A stretch of 5,245 nucleotides of DNA from Trichodesmium sp. MAG_R04 (GTDB lineage Bacteria; Cyanobacteriota; Cyanobacteriia; Cyanobacteriales; Microcoleaceae): NCBI GenBank assembly GCA_023356515.1, contig JAKQYG010000308.1:1-5245 (forward strand). The letters are read 5' to 3'. The first letter of the stretch is position 1. The number at the start of each line of letters is the position of its first letter. The notes below the pieces were generated by a model. It was not told the DNA's origin and ran no database searches. It saw only the letters and a list, made by a program, of their open reading frames with translations. This document shows positions 1-5,245 of the stretch, piece by piece. A program made the position numbers and the translations under genes.

Positions 1-112
1 TTTTAGTTTCAGCTTTTCGAGGAGACCCGCCAAATAATTTGTCAAACTTCTCATTAGTCATAGTTAACCCGGTTGTGTAATTGAAATATTCCATATTCAA
101 CCGGAAAGTACC
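1..112 (-). pseudogene. Internal fragment of a NodU-family carbamoyltransferase
   Basis: Reading leftwards from about 112, one open frame runs off the left edge and gives about 37 residues. It includes FRLNMEYFNYTTGLTMTN (start near 106) and then KFDKLFGGSPRK. These match the region of NodU/CmcH/TobZ-type carbamoyltransferases usually written F-R-L-x-M-x-Y-F-x-Y-x-x-G-L-T-M-T-N followed by L-F-G-G-P-P-R. Such enzymes move a carbamoyl group from carbamoyl phosphate onto a small-molecule or glycan hydroxyl. The match begins abruptly inside the protein, with no start codon or N-terminal domain, because the sequence changes at about 107-112 into pdhA on the other strand. The rest may continue left of the window. 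Recognition is from memory of the family motif and the piece is short; the frame and strand are certain, the family likely. Confidence 0.68.
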
Positions 113-534
113 ACGAACGCGCTACTTCTGAACCGGAAATTTACAAAAAAGCTCATGCCTTTGGTATGGTAGGCGTGGAAGTTGATGGTATGGACGTATT
201 AGCAGTAAATTCTGCTGCTCAGGAGGCTGTTGCTCGGGCTCGTGCTGGGGAAGGACCAACTTTAATTGAAGCTTTGACTTATCGTTTCCGAGGACATTCT
301 TTGGCAGACCCTGATGAATTAAGAGATAAAGAAGAAAAGGAATATTGGTTTTCTCGTGACCCTATTAAACAATTTACAACTTACTTAACGGAAAGTAATT
401 TGGTAGATATTGCAGAGTTAATAGCAATTGATCAAAAGATTGAGGAGTTAATCACTGAAGCTGTTGATTTTGCTGCCAAAAGCCCAGAACCAGTTTCGGA
501 TGAACTCTATCGGTACGTTTTTGCAGAGGATTAG
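112..534 (+). CDS. pdhA: Pyruvate dehydrogenase E1 alpha subunit, 5'-truncated (C-terminal 140 residues)
   Basis: E1 alpha pairs with E1 beta to decarboxylate pyruvate on thiamine diphosphate, feeding acetyl-CoA formation in the cytoplasm. The frame is recognisable from codon 112 (HERATSEPEIYKKA) through GVEVDGMDVLAV and ARAGEGPTLIEALTYRFRGH to a C-terminal LYRYVFAED and a TAG stop at 532-534. HERATS, YRFRGHS and the last residues are typical of cyanobacterial and plastid-type PdhA. Family members are about 340 residues; only the last 140 are here. The missing part includes the GDG...NN thiamine diphosphate site, so this copy cannot be an active enzyme by itself. An in-frame TGA stands at 82-84, and the codons between it and 112 (ending GKY) do not match PdhA. 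ATG at 166 is merely an internal methionine. Upstream sequence is an unrelated carbamoyltransferase on the opposite strand. It is either a truncated pseudogene or the product of a misjoined assembly. Confidence 0.9.
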   Translation, partial: HERATSEPEIYKKAHAFGMVGVEVDGMDVLAVNSAAQEAVARARAGEGPTLIEALTYRFRGHSLADPDELRDKEEKEYWFSRDPIKQFTTYLTESNLVDIAELIAIDQKIEELITEAVDFAAKSPEPVSDELYRYVFAED

Positions 535-897
535 TTAGCTAGATTGTTAATTTAATAAAAAAAAATATAATTTCGAGTTATGATTTACAAATTGACAAAA
601 TAGTGCATTAACAAATATCTGGACTTACCCCTTAGTAAGGGTACTATAAAACCCCTGTGAATTTTATGGTACAGTTACAGTCTTTCCTGAATGTAGCTAT
701 GTAGACTTGTAACATCTCTAAATGAAAACTCACAGAGAAGTATCTGCTAAAACATGAGACATGCATCTCGGCGCAGTAAAGCACAAGAAAAATTATTAGG
801 TTTTTAGATAATTTAATCAATTTAATCATTGATTTAGAATAATGTAGGTAGACAATCAAATGGTTCTCTTCTTGTAAAGAATACATGGCAACGTTCT
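535..897. other. Non-coding spacer after pdhA
   Basis: I see no supported gene here. The stretch is AT-rich and starts with an A-run (about 557-565). An imperfect hairpin lies at 626-643. Open frames on either strand are short and of low-complexity composition. The right part may include decayed 5' sequence of the TnpB-like remnant that becomes recognisable near 898, but I cannot align it. Confidence 0.5.
626..643. repeat. Imperfect hairpin with a bulged C
   Basis: TACCC (626-630) pairs with GGGTA (639-643). The stem continues TT/AA inside with C631 unpaired, leaving a three-base loop. It follows pdhA but has no T-run after it, so it is a poor intrinsic terminator. Bulged subterminal hairpins are also typical of IS200/IS605 ends, and a TnpB-like remnant lies downstream, but the link is speculative. 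Confidence 0.3.
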
Positions 898-1113
898 GTC
901 AAGGGGGAAGTTCAAAAATATGGGTTGTCTAGTAAAAAAGCTGCCAATAAACGGAAAGATTTTCATTTTAAAATAGCCAATGATTTGCTATCAAAAGCTG
1001 ATGTTATTGCTTACGATAGCATCAGCTTAGTTTGGGAGTATGTCAAAATTCAGTTAAGTAAAGTCCACAGATTGGATAATTTATTTTTTACTTCGCTTTC
1101 AGTAATAGACTAA
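898..1113 (+). pseudogene. Decayed TnpB-like (IS200/IS605 OrfB) fragment
   Basis: An open frame covers this stretch and ends at TAA 1111-1113. Its centre, KKAANKRKDFHFKIAND followed by LLSKADVIAYDSISL, matches the helix and strand leading to the second RuvC carboxylate in TnpB proteins (pattern N-x-R-K-D-F-x-x-K followed by D-x-I-x-x-E-D-L). The residue where TnpB normally has the catalytic Glu is Asp here. Downstream residues QLSKVHRLDNLFFTSLSVID resemble, weakly, the later L-A-K-S...G-W-G-Q-F segment, with the key Gly/Trp/Gln lost. About 70 residues remain of roughly 400; the first RuvC Asp, the zinc finger and the final Asp are absent. There is no ATG, only a TTG at 925. TnpB is an RNA-guided nuclease encoded with IS200/IS605 elements; this copy is clearly non-functional. 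I saw no tnpA or omega-RNA. Confidence 0.58.
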
Positions 1114-1206
1114 ATGAAAATTGTAGGAGCATTTAAAGAAAACTTCTCCATTAGGAAACCAGAATTTTCGATTTTTAACAGGCTAACTAATTATAGATAA
1201 ATAACA

Positions 1207-2451
1207 ATGAACAATACAACAGGCAAAGTGTTTTGGAAAAAACCTTTAACTTATTTATTACTACTAGCAGGAGCCGTCGGGGCATTATTAGGGGAGCGCT
1301 TGATATTCCAGACAAGTAACTCTCCGGAAAACTCAAGCCAGCTTACTCAATTATCAGTTACTCAATCTCTTGGCAAAACTGATAAGATTTCTGATTCAGA
1401 AAAGTCTGCTTGGCTACCAGTTAGAGCGCCTATTCCCAATAGTAACTTTATTGTAGATGCAGTCCAAAAAGTTGGCCCGGCAGTGGTCAGGATTAATGCT
1501 TCTCGAAATGTTAGTCAAAGACCTAATATTTTTGGTAGAGGAATACCGGAAGGTTTCTATGGTTTTGAATCACCTAGATCCCGTAATGGTCCAGTTGAGC
1601 GAGGAACTGGTTCTGGTTTTATCATTAGTTCTGATGGTAATATTCTTACAAACGCTCATGTTGTCGAGGGTTCAACTATTGTAGAAGTTGTACTTAAAGA
1701 TGGGCGTCGTTTTCCAGGTCAAGTATTGGGAACAGATTCTGTAACTGATGTAGCAGTTGTTAAAATTGATACTAATAGTCTTCCAACTGTTTCTCTGGGA
1801 AATTCAAATAATCTGCAACCTGGAGAATGGGCGATCGCTATTGGCAACCCCCTAGGTTTAGATAATTCTGTGACAGTGGGCATAATTAGTGCCACAGGTC
1901 GTTCTAGTAATGACGTGGGTGTTCCAGATAAGCGGGTAGGATTTATTCAAACGGATGCCGCGATTAATCCTGGAAATTCTGGTGGCCCTTTGTTAAATAA
2001 AAATGGTGAGGTAATTGGTATTAATACAGCTATTATTGATGGGGCCCAAGGTTTAGGATTTGCAATTCCTATTAATAATGCTCAACAAATTGCTCGGCAA
2101 TTAATCAAAGTAGGTAAAGTAGAACATGCCTATTTAGGTATTGCTATGCAAACTCTTACAGCAGAGCTTAAGCAAGAACTCAACCGAAATTTCAATACGA
2201 ATATGTTTAGTGAACAAGGGGTATTAGTAATGCAAGTTGTTCCTGGTTCCCCTGCGGATCAAAGTGGTTTACAACCAGGAGATATAATTCAAAAAATTGA
2301 TAAGCAAACTATTATTTCATCTGAAAATGTGCAACAAATTGTTCAAAAGAAAACAGTAGGTAGTTTGTTAGAATTAGAAATTAAGCGTAATGGTCAAAAC
2401 TTGAATTTTCAGGTGCGAACTGGAAATTTACCATCTCAATTGAGAGGATAG
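1207..2451 (+). CDS. htrA: HhoA/HhoB/HtrA-family serine endoprotease (Deg protease)
   Basis: This is a complete 414-residue Deg/HtrA protease, which degrades or refolds damaged proteins in the periplasm or thylakoid lumen. Residues 1-12 are polar and basic, and 15-28 form a hydrophobic segment, so the protein is exported or membrane-anchored. A low-complexity Ser/Gln linker follows to about residue 70. The trypsin-like domain begins with NFIVDAVQKVGPAVVRI (80-96). The triad is H151 (LTNAHVV), D181 (TDVAVVKID) and S258 in GNSGG, with typical NPLGLDNSVTVGIISATGR at 214-232. One PDZ domain spans about 307-405 (YLGI at 309-312; SGLQPGDII at 353-361), as in cyanobacterial members; E. coli DegP has two. 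Length fits the three cyanobacterial paralogues HhoA, HhoB and HtrA, which I cannot tell apart here, so the symbol is generic. ATG 1207 is chosen because it includes the signal segment; no strong Shine-Dalgarno precedes it. The gene stands alone after a 93-base gap and is probably transcribed by itself. Confidence 0.96.
   Translation: MNNTTGKVFWKKPLTYLLLLAGAVGALLGERLIFQTSNSPENSSQLTQLSVTQSLGKTDKISDSEKSAWLPVRAPIPNSNFIVDAVQKVGPAVVRINASRNVSQRPNIFGRGIPEGFYGFESPRSRNGPVERGTGSGFIISSDGNILTNAHVVEGSTIVEVVLKDGRRFPGQVLGTDSVTDVAVVKIDTNSLPTVSLGNSNNLQPGEWAIAIGNPLGLDNSVTVGIISATGRSSNDVGVPDKRVGFIQTDAAINPGNSGGPLLNKNGEVIGINTAIIDGAQGLGFAIPINNAQQIARQLIKVGKVEHAYLGIAMQTLTAELKQELNRNFNTNMFSEQGVLVMQVVPGSPADQSGLQPGDIIQKIDKQTIISSENVQQIVQKKTVGSLLELEIKRNGQNLNFQVRTGNLPSQLRG
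1831..1838. repeat. HIP1 octamer GCGATCGC
   Basis: This is a perfect GCGATCGC palindrome inside the protease gene, encoding part of W-A-I-A-I. HIP1 is the highly iterated palindrome of many cyanobacterial genomes. One site cannot prove the lineage but agrees with the gene content. I noticed no other copy in the window. Confidence 0.8.
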
Positions 2452-2847
2452 TTTGGAGATTATTTAGGCTTTTTTGTGGTCGTGGTACATTGTGATAGAT
2501 ATCTTCAGAAACTAAGTTTTAGTCTAGTAGTTTTAATGTGAGTACCTTGGTTTCTTTCTAGAAGTTATTAGTTCCCATCTATGTTATATACTCTGCATGA
2601 TTACTATAGGAATCCTGTTTTATTCATGTTTTTGATAATGGGTTTGGGGTAGAGCTTGATTGGTAAGACTTTCAAAATTTATTTCTATATTTATGATTGC
2701 TATGGATAGAAAATATCTTACGTACTTTTCATCATCTTCCCCTTTAGTGATACTTAAGATTAAAAAAAATCCTAATGTAATAAATTTTTTAAATAATTAA
2801 TAATTACCTCTTTTTTTCAAGAAGAAGATTAATTAAGATCAATATGG
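2452..2847. other. AT-rich spacer between the protease and deformylase genes
   Basis: I see no supported gene or RNA. A T-run occurs at about 2470-2475 soon after the protease stop, without a convincing stem before it. The stretch 2755-2830 is almost pure A/T with long A and T runs and probably contains the promoter for the deformylase gene. I could not single out a -35/-10 pair with confidence because every window there is TATA-like. Confidence 0.5.
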
Positions 2848-3411
2848 ATGAAGAAAAATAACAAAGTAAAAAAAATTATGGAAGTATTACAAATAGCTCA
2901 GTTAGGCAATAATATATTAAGGTGTCAAGCTAAACCTGTTATTAATATTTGGCATGAAAATTTACAGCAAATAATAGATAATTTAATTGCTACAGTAATT
3001 GCAACAAATGGTGTAGGAATTGCTGCTCCACAAGTTTTAATGAATGATCGCTTATTCATCATTGCTTCAAGACCAAATCTTAGATATCCCCAAGCTCCAA
3101 AAATGGGTCCTAAAGCTATTATTAACCCTAGATTAATATCTCATTCAGAAGATAGAGAAAAAGGGTGGGAAGCTTGTTTAAGTGTGCCAGGAATGAGGGG
3201 TTTAGTACCAAGATATAGAGTAATAAACGTAGAATATACTAATCGAGAAGGAAAACTAGAAAAACAAGAATTAACCGGTTTTGTTGCTAGAATTTTTCAG
3301 CATGAATACGATCATCTAGAAGGCCTAGTTTTTTTAGATCGTGTGGAAAGTACCAGAGATTTAATGACAGAAGATGAATATCAGAAGCAAATTATCCAAT
3401 TAAGAAATTAG
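2848..3411 (+). CDS. def: Peptide deformylase
   Basis: This metal-dependent cytoplasmic hydrolase removes the formyl group from the starting Met of nascent proteins. All three family motifs are present: GVGIAAPQ (residues 55-62), E-A-C-L-S (108-112, metal ligand C110) and HEYDH (152-156, ligands H152 and H156, catalytic E153). Motif 2 has Ala where EGCLS is usual. RLFIIASRPNLRYPQAP (68-84) and VARIFQHEYDHLEG are typical of a cyanobacterial deformylase subgroup. Length (187) is normal. The start is uncertain: ATG 2848 adds a Lys/Asn-rich leader of 10 residues, whereas ATG 2878 begins MEVLQIAQLGN, where relatives usually begin. Neither has a good Shine-Dalgarno. I list the longer form; the shorter one (2878-3411, 177 residues) is at least as likely. 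No fmt gene is adjacent, and the gene appears to be transcribed alone. Confidence 0.95.
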   Translation: MKKNNKVKKIMEVLQIAQLGNNILRCQAKPVINIWHENLQQIIDNLIATVIATNGVGIAAPQVLMNDRLFIIASRPNLRYPQAPKMGPKAIINPRLISHSEDREKGWEACLSVPGMRGLVPRYRVINVEYTNREGKLEKQELTGFVARIFQHEYDHLEGLVFLDRVESTRDLMTEDEYQKQIIQLRN

Positions 3412-3566
3412 GAGTTAGAACTTAAGGGAAAATTTTCGGAGTGTTCAGCTAAAATATGTTACAAATAATTTCCTGAAATTACCTTATAGCCAAAGTTTTA
3501 AGCTGATTAAATTTTAATGCATAACTTTTTTCTTTTGGTTTAAGAAAGCAAAGCATAAAAAATAAA

Positions 3567-3805
3567 CCGACATTCCACAGATCTTCATATATCTTTATGT
3601 ATATTTACATTTTCCAAGATACTTATACGAGCAACCTCCGTTATAGGACTCAATATCTATAATTAATTTTTTTTCAGAAGATTAGTTACAATTCTTTATA
3701 GCAGTGTAAATCGATCCCCATAGCTATAAGGCTTTAAGGAATAGTATTCGGGGCGATAGATTAATAAAACTTATCAATTTAATGTTAAGAAGTGCGGAAT
3801 GTGGG
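3567..3805. mobile_element. MITE-like element, 239 bases, with inverted ends and 5-base target duplication
   Basis: The left end CCGACATTCC (3567-3576) matches the reverse complement of the right end GGAATGTGGG (3796-3805) at 9 of 10 bases. Extending inward, about 16 of 21 positions agree. The element is bordered by identical ATAAA at 3562-3566 and 3806-3810, as expected for a 5-base target duplication, though the flanks are AT-rich, so this alone is modest evidence. No transposase frame exists inside, so it would be a non-autonomous derivative. It sits between def and the first terD, about 150 bases before the latter's start. Together with flanking AT-rich DNA (3412-3561 and 3811-3952) it fills the spacer, in which I see no gene. 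The parent insertion sequence family is not identified. Confidence 0.55.
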
Positions 3806-3876
3806 ATAAAGGTTAATTTAAAGCAAACTTTTATCATCCTTAGACTGTCATTAATTTAGATATCTTCATTAAAATT

Positions 3877-3921
3877 TAGTTGTAGTCGTTTTCTGTAATC
3901 TATAGTTGTGCTAGTTGTAGT
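3877..3921. promoter_or_regulatory. Direct repeats TAGTTGTAGT upstream of the first terD
   Basis: TAGTTGTAGT occurs at 3877-3886 and again at 3912-3921, with a partial copy TAGTTGTG at 3903-3910. They lie 32-76 bases before the terD start and outside the MITE-like element. They could be operator half-sites or a chance product of AT-rich DNA. I see no matching repeat before the second terD. Confidence 0.25.
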
Positions 3922-3940
3922 TAAAAATAGCAAATAAATC

Positions 3941-3944
3941 GAGG
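3941..3944 (+). promoter_or_regulatory. Ribosome binding site of the first terD
   Basis: GAGG followed by an 8-base spacer precedes ATG 3953. It is the clearest Shine-Dalgarno in the window and confirms the start, which also matches the family's usual M-S/A-x-x-L-S-K-G opening. Confidence 0.75.
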
Positions 3945-3952
3945 AAATATTT

Positions 3953-4522
3953 ATGAGTATTAATCTTAGCAAAGGTGAAAGAATTAGCCTGTCTAAAGAA
4001 GCGCCCGGAATGAAAAAAGCTGCAGCAGGTTTAGGATGGGATGTAAATCTCTCAGATACAGGTTCAGACTTTGACCTTGATGTTTCTGTATTTATGTTAG
4101 GGGCAAGCGGCAAGATTCCTCAAGATAAATATTTTGTTTTTTATAATAATCTTAAATCTGGTGATGATTCAGTAGAGTCTATGGGAGATAGTCGCACAGG
4201 AAAAGGGGAGGGAGATGATGAAACTATCACTGTAAATTTATCGAAGGTTGATTCGACAATTGAAGAGATTATTTTTGTTGTTACTATATATGAAGCAGAG
4301 AAAAGAAGGCAAAACTTTGGGCAAGTGAGAAATTCTTACATCAGAATTTATGATCTGGAAACTCAAGGAGAAATAACTAAATATGAATTAGAAGAAGACT
4401 TTTCTAGGGAAACAGCTATAGAGTTTGGAAAATTGTATAAGAAGAATGGTGAATGGAGATTTCAAGCTGTAGGAGAAGGTTATAATTCTGGCTTAGAAAG
4501 TTTTGTACAAAAATATACTTAA
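3953..4522 (+). CDS. terD: TerD family protein (calcium-binding stress / tellurium-resistance type)
   Basis: The 189-residue protein is a full-length single TerD domain. Landmarks in order: LSKGERISLSKEAPG (5-19), GLGWDVN (26-32), DFDLDVSVFML (39-49), FVFYNNLKS (61-69), the acidic loop GDSRTGKGEGDDE (78-90), VVTIYEAEKRRQNFGQV (109-125) and the C-terminal W-R-F-Q-A-V-G-E-G-Y (168-177). TerD proteins bind calcium through acidic residues including this loop and act in the cytoplasm, often beside the membrane. They are linked to tellurite, phage and other stress resistance, though the biochemical role is unsettled. The loop has Ser80 where Asn is usual (GDN). There is no signal peptide. A good ribosome site fixes the start. 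It is followed 316 bases later by a paralogue in the same direction. No terB, terC, TerZ-type or phosphoribosyltransferase gene is visible, so whether a fuller ter cluster follows is unknown. Confidence 0.95.
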   Translation: MSINLSKGERISLSKEAPGMKKAAAGLGWDVNLSDTGSDFDLDVSVFMLGASGKIPQDKYFVFYNNLKSGDDSVESMGDSRTGKGEGDDETITVNLSKVDSTIEEIIFVVTIYEAEKRRQNFGQVRNSYIRIYDLETQGEITKYELEEDFSRETAIEFGKLYKKNGEWRFQAVGEGYNSGLESFVQKYT

Positions 4523-4529
4523 TTAGGGT

Positions 4530-4557
4530 CTGCTGAAAAAGTCTTTTTAATAAGCAG
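4530..4557. repeat. Hairpin just after the first terD
   Basis: CTGCT (4530-4534) pairs with AGCAG (4553-4557). Inside, AAAA (4536-4539) can pair with TTTT (4545-4548). It begins 8 bases past the terD stop and might weaken or end transcription, but no T-run follows the outer stem, so I do not call it a terminator. Confidence 0.45.
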
Positions 4558-4565
4558 GGGAGTAG

Positions 4566-4593
4566 GTAGGGACTTTGTATGCAAGGTCCCTAC
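4566..4593. repeat. Strong hairpin, likely dispersed palindromic repeat
   Basis: GTAGGGAC (4566-4573) is the exact reverse complement of GTCCCTAC (4586-4593). The stem extends through TTT/AAG (one G-T pair) to 11 pairs around the loop GTATGC. It is much more GC-rich than its surroundings. Palindromes of the type TAGGGAC...GTCCCTA are common between genes in filamentous cyanobacteria (from memory). No T-run follows; it could stabilise the end of the terD mRNA or slow read-through into the next gene. Confidence 0.7.
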
Positions 4594-4826
4594 AGTAGAC
4601 TAATATCCACAAGGTATAGCAATTATTATAGTTAGAAAATATATTGACAGTTGCAACCAAAACTATTATGACATATAACAATTAGATGAACTTTTCAAAT
4701 AACAAAACTGCAAAAAAAGTATTTAACTGAACCCTATTGAAATATAAATAGGTTGAGTGTAGAAAATAGTTTCGAGTATTACATTTGAAAACTTATTTAA
4801 AAAATCCTTAAAGTTATTTATTCAGA

Positions 4827-4831
4827 AAGGG
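4827..4831 (+). promoter_or_regulatory. Ribosome binding site of the second terD
   Basis: AAGGG with a 7-base spacer precedes ATG 4839. It supports that start, which encodes MSVKLSKG as expected for the family. Confidence 0.65.
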
Positions 4832-4838
4832 AAAATAA

Positions 4839-5245
4839 ATGTCTGTTAAACTTAGCAAAGGTCACAGGATTAATCTTTCTAAGAATGCACCAGGGCTAAC
4901 AAGAGTGGCTATTGGTTTGGGATGGGATGTTAATTCTACTGATACAGGTACAGAATTTGATTTAGACGCCTCTGTGTTTATGTTAGGAGATAATGGAAAA
5001 ATTATAGAAGACGAATACTTTGTTTTCTATAATAATTTACAATCTCCAGATGGCTCTGTAAAGCACTGGGGAGATAACAGAACTGGAGAAGGGGAAAAGG
5101 ATGATGAAACAATAGAAGTAGATTTAACTAATATTAATTTTAGTATTGAAGAACTACTTTTTGTTGTAACTATCCATGAAGCAGAAAAAAGAAGGCAAAA
5201 TTTTGGGCAAGTTAAAAATTCTTTTATTAGAATTTATGACTTAGA
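4839..5245 (+). CDS. terD: TerD family protein, second paralogue (3' end beyond window)
   Basis: The frame is open from ATG 4839 to the window edge (135 residues and two bases); about 50 further residues are expected from the length of its neighbour. It aligns without gaps to the first TerD, with about 93 of 135 identical residues by my hand count. Landmarks: LSKGHRINLSKNAPGL (5-20), GLGWDVN (26-32), EFDLDASVFML (39-49), FVFYNNLQS (61-69), GDNRTGEGEKDDE (78-90) and VVTIHEAEKRRQNFGQV (109-125). Its acidic loop keeps the usual GDN but has Lys at position 87 where Gly is common (GEGDDE), while the first copy has the reverse pattern. Separate ribosome sites and a 316-base gap with hairpins suggest it can be expressed independently. 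TerD-type proteins are usually encoded in multi-paralogue clusters, so more ter genes downstream would not be surprising. Confidence 0.95.
   Translation, partial: MSVKLSKGHRINLSKNAPGLTRVAIGLGWDVNSTDTGTEFDLDASVFMLGDNGKIIEDEYFVFYNNLQSPDGSVKHWGDNRTGEGEKDDETIEVDLTNINFSIEELLFVVTIHEAEKRRQNFGQVKNSFIRIYDL

Larger units (their letters stand above)
4524..4736. mobile_element. Possible small MITE between the two terD genes
   Basis: The interval starts TAGGGTCTGCTGAAAAAG (from 4524) and ends ACCCTA (4731-4736). Compared with the reverse complement of the right end, about 17 of the first 25 positions agree, starting with a perfect TAGGGT. The trinucleotide ATT lies just outside AGGGT (4522-4524) and ACCCT (4736-4738), a weak possible target duplication. 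There is no coding frame. The left end has two hairpins. This could be a degraded element between duplicated genes, but the right end is poorly conserved and the A/T runs inflate the match. Confidence 0.33.

Noticed and set aside
69..111. A group II intron 3' end in pdhA: 7-pair stem CCGGTTG (69-75) / CAACCGG (98-104) and a terminal AC just before the HER codons
   Set aside because: No domain V-like hairpin precedes it, and the minus strand of the same stretch reads as a carbamoyltransferase, which explains the sequence better.
82..111. An intein C-terminus before PdhA residue H-E-R
   Set aside because: There is no His-Asn ending and no intein block in frame; a TGA at 82-84 closes the frame.
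644..886. Minus-strand open frame of 80 codons
   Set aside because: No recognisable motif, no ribosome site, low-complexity Ile/Leu/Cys-rich content typical of random AT-rich translation.
1457..1684. Plus-strand open frame inside the protease gene
   Set aside because: Overlaps the strongly supported HtrA frame and has no family features of its own.
2470..2475. T-run after the protease gene as an intrinsic terminator
   Set aside because: No stable stem lies immediately before it.
3428..3437. GAAAATTTTC palindrome after def as a terminator
   Set aside because: The stem is only A/T apart from the end pair, has no loop and no following T-run.
3856..4113. Minus-strand open frame over the first terD start
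   Set aside because: Antisense to the well-supported TerD coding region; its composition follows from the reverse of that gene.
3953..5245. A complete tellurite-resistance or anti-phage ter operon
   Set aside because: Only TerD-domain genes are visible; no TerB, TerC or associated biosynthetic gene is in the window, so a larger system cannot be claimed.

Overview
The window looks like low-GC cyanobacterial DNA. The pyruvate dehydrogenase alpha fragment, the HhoA/HhoB/HtrA-type protease and the peptide deformylase all read like cyanobacterial family members. One GCGATCGC octamer (HIP1, a palindrome over-represented in cyanobacteria) lies in the protease gene. The long AT-rich spacers, transposon debris and modest coding density resemble genomes of filamentous marine cyanobacteria such as Trichodesmium or its relatives. 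The genus is an inference and cannot be fixed from sequence alone.

Layout: (1) At about 1-112 the minus strand carries an internal piece of a NodU-type carbamoyltransferase. It abuts, in inverted orientation, a 5'-truncated pdhA on the plus strand (112-534). Neither piece has its N-terminal part, so position ~110 is a breakpoint: a genomic rearrangement or an assembly/amplification chimera. (2) 535-897 has no recognisable gene, and 898-1113 holds a decayed TnpB-like (IS200/IS605) remnant. (3) 1207-2451 is a complete membrane-anchored Deg/HtrA serine protease with one PDZ domain. (4) After a ~400-base AT-rich spacer, 2848-3411 encodes peptide deformylase. (5) 3412-3952 is a spacer containing a 239-base MITE-like element with near-matching ends and a 5-base direct repeat at its borders. 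(6) 3953-4522 and 4839-5245 (cut by the window edge) are tandem TerD-family genes. The gap between them holds two hairpins and may be a second small mobile element.

The genes do not form one pathway or an evident operon. All intact genes point rightwards but are separated by long spacers, so most probably have their own promoters. A loose theme is protein quality and stress: HtrA removes damaged exported proteins, deformylase processes nascent chains, and TerD proteins are calcium-binding stress proteins. I do not see a convincing undescribed system. The most notable items are the inverted junction at ~110, the MITE upstream of the first terD, and the terD duplication with its non-coding inserts.
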